Source: Roseovarius confluentis
GTDB lineage: Bacteria > Pseudomonadota > Alphaproteobacteria > Rhodobacterales > Rhodobacteraceae
Assembly: GCF_002917925.1 (NCBI RefSeq)
Contig: NZ_PPFE01000005.1
Span: 124,001-188,000, forward strand
Direction of reading: 5' to 3'
DNA: 64,000 nt
The notes beneath the pieces were generated by a model. It searched no databases, was not told the origin of the DNA, and worked only from the letters and a program-made list of their open reading frames with translations. The translations under genes were made by a program, and so were the position numbers. This document shows positions 61,638 through 64,000 of the stretch, one piece after another (within the stretch, counting starts at the first letter, position 1; each line of letters begins with the position of its first letter).

Positions 61638-61957
61638 TGGTCCTCTCCCGTCGTGTCAGTGAAATCTCAAAATGGCAGGTATCGGCACCGCCCTATAGGC
61701 GCGCCAGAACCGTGCAGGCCGCACCGAAAAAACGCCAAGGCAGGCGCGCACGATCGTCCATGTCGAAAACCCGTATCATGAATGTCAGATACAACCCCGC
61801 TCCGAGTCTATCAAGGGCACAACGAAACAGTGGTCCGAACCGTCCCTTCCTCTGGCCGTAAATTTCCCGGGGATTCGGTTGAAGCCGCGCTTCAACCCTG
61901 GGGGCTGGCCCCAATTCACCAAACCTGCGCGGCGCAGCCGCTCCTTCCGATCGCGCC
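61638..61957. other. Intergenic region between petR and leuC with repeat A copy 4
   Basis: 320 bases. The stretch nearest leuC (61638-61840) should hold the leuC promoter. A 28-codon minus-strand frame at 61693-61779 has no leucine-codon run and no terminator-like structures, so it is not supported as a leader peptide. Repeat A occupies 61846-61945. Confidence 0.5.
61846..61945 (-). repeat. Dispersed intergenic repeat A, copy 4
   Basis: Core CTTCCTCTGGCCGTAAATTT starts at 61846, then CCCGGGG and a hairpin with 9-base arms (61877-61885 with 61889-61897, loop CGC), GGGGCTGGCCCC at 61901-61912, and GCGCGGCGCAGCC. It shares the whole layout with copy 2. On the minus strand it starts just after the petR stop. 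Confidence 0.78.
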
Positions 61958-62659
61958 TCAGTCCGGGGCCAGCATGTACCCTTCGCCACGCACCGTCTGC
62001 AAATAGCGCGGCTGTTTCGGGTCGGCCTCGATCTTGCGCCGCAACCGGGTGATCTGAACATCCACCGCGCGTTCCTGCGCCTGCCCCTTGTCGCGCCCCA
62101 GATCCTCGACCAGCTTGGTGCGGCTGACCGGCTCGCGCAGGTTCTCGGCGAAGATGCGCATCAGCTGAACCTCGGTTGCCGTCAGCCGGACAAGGTCTTC
62201 TCCGCGCATCAGTTCCGACCGTTCGATATCGAATCGCACCGGCCCCATGCTCAGCACCTTCGGTGCGGTATGCTCCGGCAGGGGTTCAGGCATCCGGCGC
62301 AAGATCGCGTTGATCCGCAACAGCAATTCCTTGGGCTCGAACGGCTTGGCAAGATAGTCGTCCGCTCCGGCCTCCAGCCCCGCGATGCGCTCGTCGGTCT
62401 CGCCCTTGGCGGTCAGCAAAAGGATGGGAGTCTCTATCGTCTCACGCAGCGACCGCGTCAGCGTCACGCCATCTTCGCCCGGCATCATCACGTCCATCAC
62501 GATCAGGTCGAATTCAAGCCCCGACAACACGCGGCGCGCATGGCTTGCGTCCCGCGCGACCGAGACCAGAAACCCATTGCGCGCAAGGAACTTGCGCAGA
62601 AGATCGCGGATGCGCTCGTCGTCATCGACGATCAGCAGGTGCGGCGCCGGATCGTTCAT
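61958..62659 (-). CDS. petR: OmpR-family response regulator PetR-type
   Basis: 233 residues: receiver domain with DDDERIRDLLR, the phospho-acceptor Asp in LIVMDVMMPGEDG near 56, TAKGETDERIAG and Lys in DYLAKPFEP near 106; winged-helix domain with RAVDVQITRLRRKIEADPKQ near the C-terminus. Its start overlaps the MarR-family gene as ATGA. In Rhodobacter capsulatus the petP-petR pair acts on cytochrome bc1 expression. No histidine kinase is adjacent here. Confidence 0.88.
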   Translation of the reverse strand: MNDPAPHLLIVDDDERIRDLLRKFLARNGFLVSVARDASHARRVLSGLEFDLIVMDVMMPGEDGVTLTRSLRETIETPILLLTAKGETDERIAGLEAGADDYLAKPFEPKELLLRINAILRRMPEPLPEHTAPKVLSMGPVRFDIERSELMRGEDLVRLTATEVQLMRIFAENLREPVSRTKLVEDLGRDKGQAQERAVDVQITRLRRKIEADPKQPRYLQTVRGEGYMLAPD

Positions 62660-63153
62660 GTATCTGCCTCCCGGATCGCATGGTACTTCCGCCGCATATC
62701 CGGGTCCATCATTGCTTCCAGCACCTGCCGGAATCCCGCCACGGCCTCGGGGCCCGCCTTGCGATAGGCCGCCCGCATCCGGGCCCTTTGCGCATCGGAC
62801 AAGGTCTGTTCCAGTCCGCGCCCCTTGTCCGTGAGGGTCAGGTGCCGTTCCCGCCGGTCCGTCTTGCCTTGCTGGCTTTCGACAAGTCCATCCTCGATCA
62901 ACGTCCGCAGCACCCGGTTCAAGGATTGCTTCGTGACGCCCAGTATCCCCAATAGGTTGTTCACGGTCGTGCCGGGACGACGCGCGATGAAGTGCAGCGC
63001 GCGGTGATGTGCTCGGCCATAGGCCATCGTGGCAAGAATACGGTCCGGGTCGGCGGTGAACCCGCGATAGGCAAAGAACATTGCCTCGATCCCCTGGCGC
63101 AGCTGTTCATCCGTCAGAAACAGCAGGTTTTCGCCGCTATGCACCTCGGCCAT
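62656..63153 (-). CDS. petP: MarR-family regulator PetP-type
   Basis: 165 residues with a MarR winged helix: ALHFIARRPGTTVNNLLGIL near 55, VTKQSLNRVLRTLIEDGLV near 77, then KTDRRERHLTLTDKG (wing). ATG 63153 follows GGGAGG by 6 bases; the longer upstream frame lacks a site. Cotranscribed with petR and divergent from ilvE. In R. capsulatus PetP works together with PetR. Confidence 0.87.
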   Translation of the reverse strand: MAEVHSGENLLFLTDEQLRQGIEAMFFAYRGFTADPDRILATMAYGRAHHRALHFIARRPGTTVNNLLGILGVTKQSLNRVLRTLIEDGLVESQQGKTDRRERHLTLTDKGRGLEQTLSDAQRARMRAAYRKAGPEAVAGFRQVLEAMMDPDMRRKYHAIREADT

Positions 63154-63309
63154 GTTCGTCCTCCCGTCGCCTTGGCTGCCAAGATACGTCAGCCTTGTTG
63201 ACATTCCAAGATCAAACTGGTAGCGAATCGCAGTTTATGCGCAATTTTATGTCCACTTCGGACGTTTCTAGCGCAACAAATGAAAAGAGTCTGGGCTGAG
63301 GAGGCGAAA

Positions 63310-64000
63310 ATGGCAGCGTATGACGATCGCGACGGCAAGATCTGGATGGATGGCAAACTGGTCGAATGGCGGGACGCGAATGTGCATATCCTGACCCACG
63401 GCCTGCACTATGCCAGTTCCGTGTTCGAAGGCGAGCGGTGCTACAACGGCAAGATCTTTGAGAGCCGCAAGCACTCGGAACGTCTGCATTATTCTGCCGG
63501 GCAACTGGATTTCGAGATCCCCTATACAGTGGACGAGATCGAAGCCGCCAAAATGGAAGTACTGCAAGCCAACGGGTTCGAGAACGCCTATGTCCGCGCG
63601 GTCGCGTGGCGCGGCGCGGGCGAGGATATGGGCGTCGCATCGGCTCGTAATCCCGTTCGCCTGGCCATCGCCGCCTGGGAATGGGGCGCCTATTACGGTG
63701 ACGCCAAGATGAAGGGTGCCAAGCTCGATATCTCCAAGTGGAAGCGGCCCAGCCCCGAAACTATCCCCAGCCACGCCAAGGCGGCCGGTCTTTACATGAT
63801 CTGCACCCTTTCGAAACACGCCGCCGAGGCGAAGGGCTGTTCGGACGCCATGATGTTCGACTATCGCGGCTACGTGGCCGAGGCGACGGGCGCCAACATG
63901 TTCTTCGTCAAGGACGGCGAGGTGCATACGCCCGATCCCGATTGCTTTTTGAACGGGATCACGCGCCAGACGGTCATCGGGATGCTGAAGGACCGCCAGG
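63310..64000 (+). CDS. ilvE: Branched-chain amino acid aminotransferase, 3'-truncated by window edge
   Basis: 230 residues visible; the frame is open at the window end. Class IV PLP enzyme for Leu, Ile and Val: VHILTHGLHYASSVFEGERC near 30, RLAIAAWEWGAYYG near 115, and the PLP Lys in IPSHAKAAGLY near 157, followed by EATGANMFFVKDG. GAGGAGG precedes the ATG. Divergent from petP across a 156-base gap. Confidence 0.96.
   Translation, partial: MAAYDDRDGKIWMDGKLVEWRDANVHILTHGLHYASSVFEGERCYNGKIFESRKHSERLHYSAGQLDFEIPYTVDEIEAAKMEVLQANGFENAYVRAVAWRGAGEDMGVASARNPVRLAIAAWEWGAYYGDAKMKGAKLDISKWKRPSPETIPSHAKAAGLYMICTLSKHAAEAKGCSDAMMFDYRGYVAEATGANMFFVKDGEVHTPDPDCFLNGITRQTVIGMLKDRQ

Noticed and set aside
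61693..61779. 28-codon frame upstream of leuC as a leucine leader peptide
   Set aside because: Only a few scattered Leu codons and no pairing anti-terminator/terminator structures before leuC.
1..64000. CRISPR array or complete phage
   Set aside because: No regularly spaced direct repeats and no structural, lysis or replication phage genes; the only integrase is the broken island gene.

Overview
The window looks like a chromosomal segment of a Roseobacter-group alphaproteobacterium (Rhodobacterales). It is GC-rich with dense overlapping reading frames. Lineage pointers are a PetP/PetR-type regulator pair beside ilvE, a malyl-CoA lyase of the ethylmalonyl-CoA pathway type, an opgC-opgG-opgH set, a BLUF photoreceptor, and short intergenic repeats that I associate with this group. 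The taxonomic call is inference from gene content.

Layout. 1-4.5 kb: end of an aldo/keto reductase, a gene-poor stretch, an ABC exporter and an HNH nuclease with a PUA/EVE-like front half. 4.6-15.7 kb: a minus-strand cluster with a branched-chain-type ABC importer (binding protein, livHMGF), a three-domain-type molybdenum hydroxylase, a 6-hydroxynicotinate-reductase-like Fe-S protein, a UPF0280 protein and a DUF1185 protein. It looks like an import-and-catabolism system for an unidentified, probably N-heterocyclic, compound. 15.8-23.6 kb: a multipass membrane protein, a DDAH-like hydrolase, YrhK and BLUF proteins, pheS, a fatty acid desaturase, and rpmI-rplT. 23.8-31 kb: a cation efflux protein, a GAF/Fis regulator with an aldehyde dehydrogenase and a palindromic operator between them, pyruvate kinase with a CceR-like operator, and small metabolic genes. 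31-35.3 kb: D-amino acid genes (dat, dgcA, dgcN) that fit N-acetylation-dependent D-glutamate catabolism, then an MFS transporter. 35.5-47 kb: malyl-CoA lyase, a ThDP enzyme, a TPR protein, the periplasmic glucan operon opgCGH, rhodanese, hydroxypyruvate isomerase and an alcohol dehydrogenase.

47.03-53.99 kb: a genomic island at the 3' end of tRNA-Pro(CGG), bounded by 51-bp direct repeats. It carries five glycan/lipid-modification genes, an IS3-type remnant and a broken tyrosine integrase. 54.3-64 kb: leuB, a LysR regulator, an epimerase-like protein, an exonuclease/phosphatase-family protein, a membrane protein, leuD, leuC, petR, petP and the start of ilvE.

Two dispersed repeat families occur between genes. 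One has four copies, each with a conserved core followed by a hairpin whose sequence differs but whose pairing is kept. The other is a 120-bp element with terminal inverted repeats plus a partial copy elsewhere.
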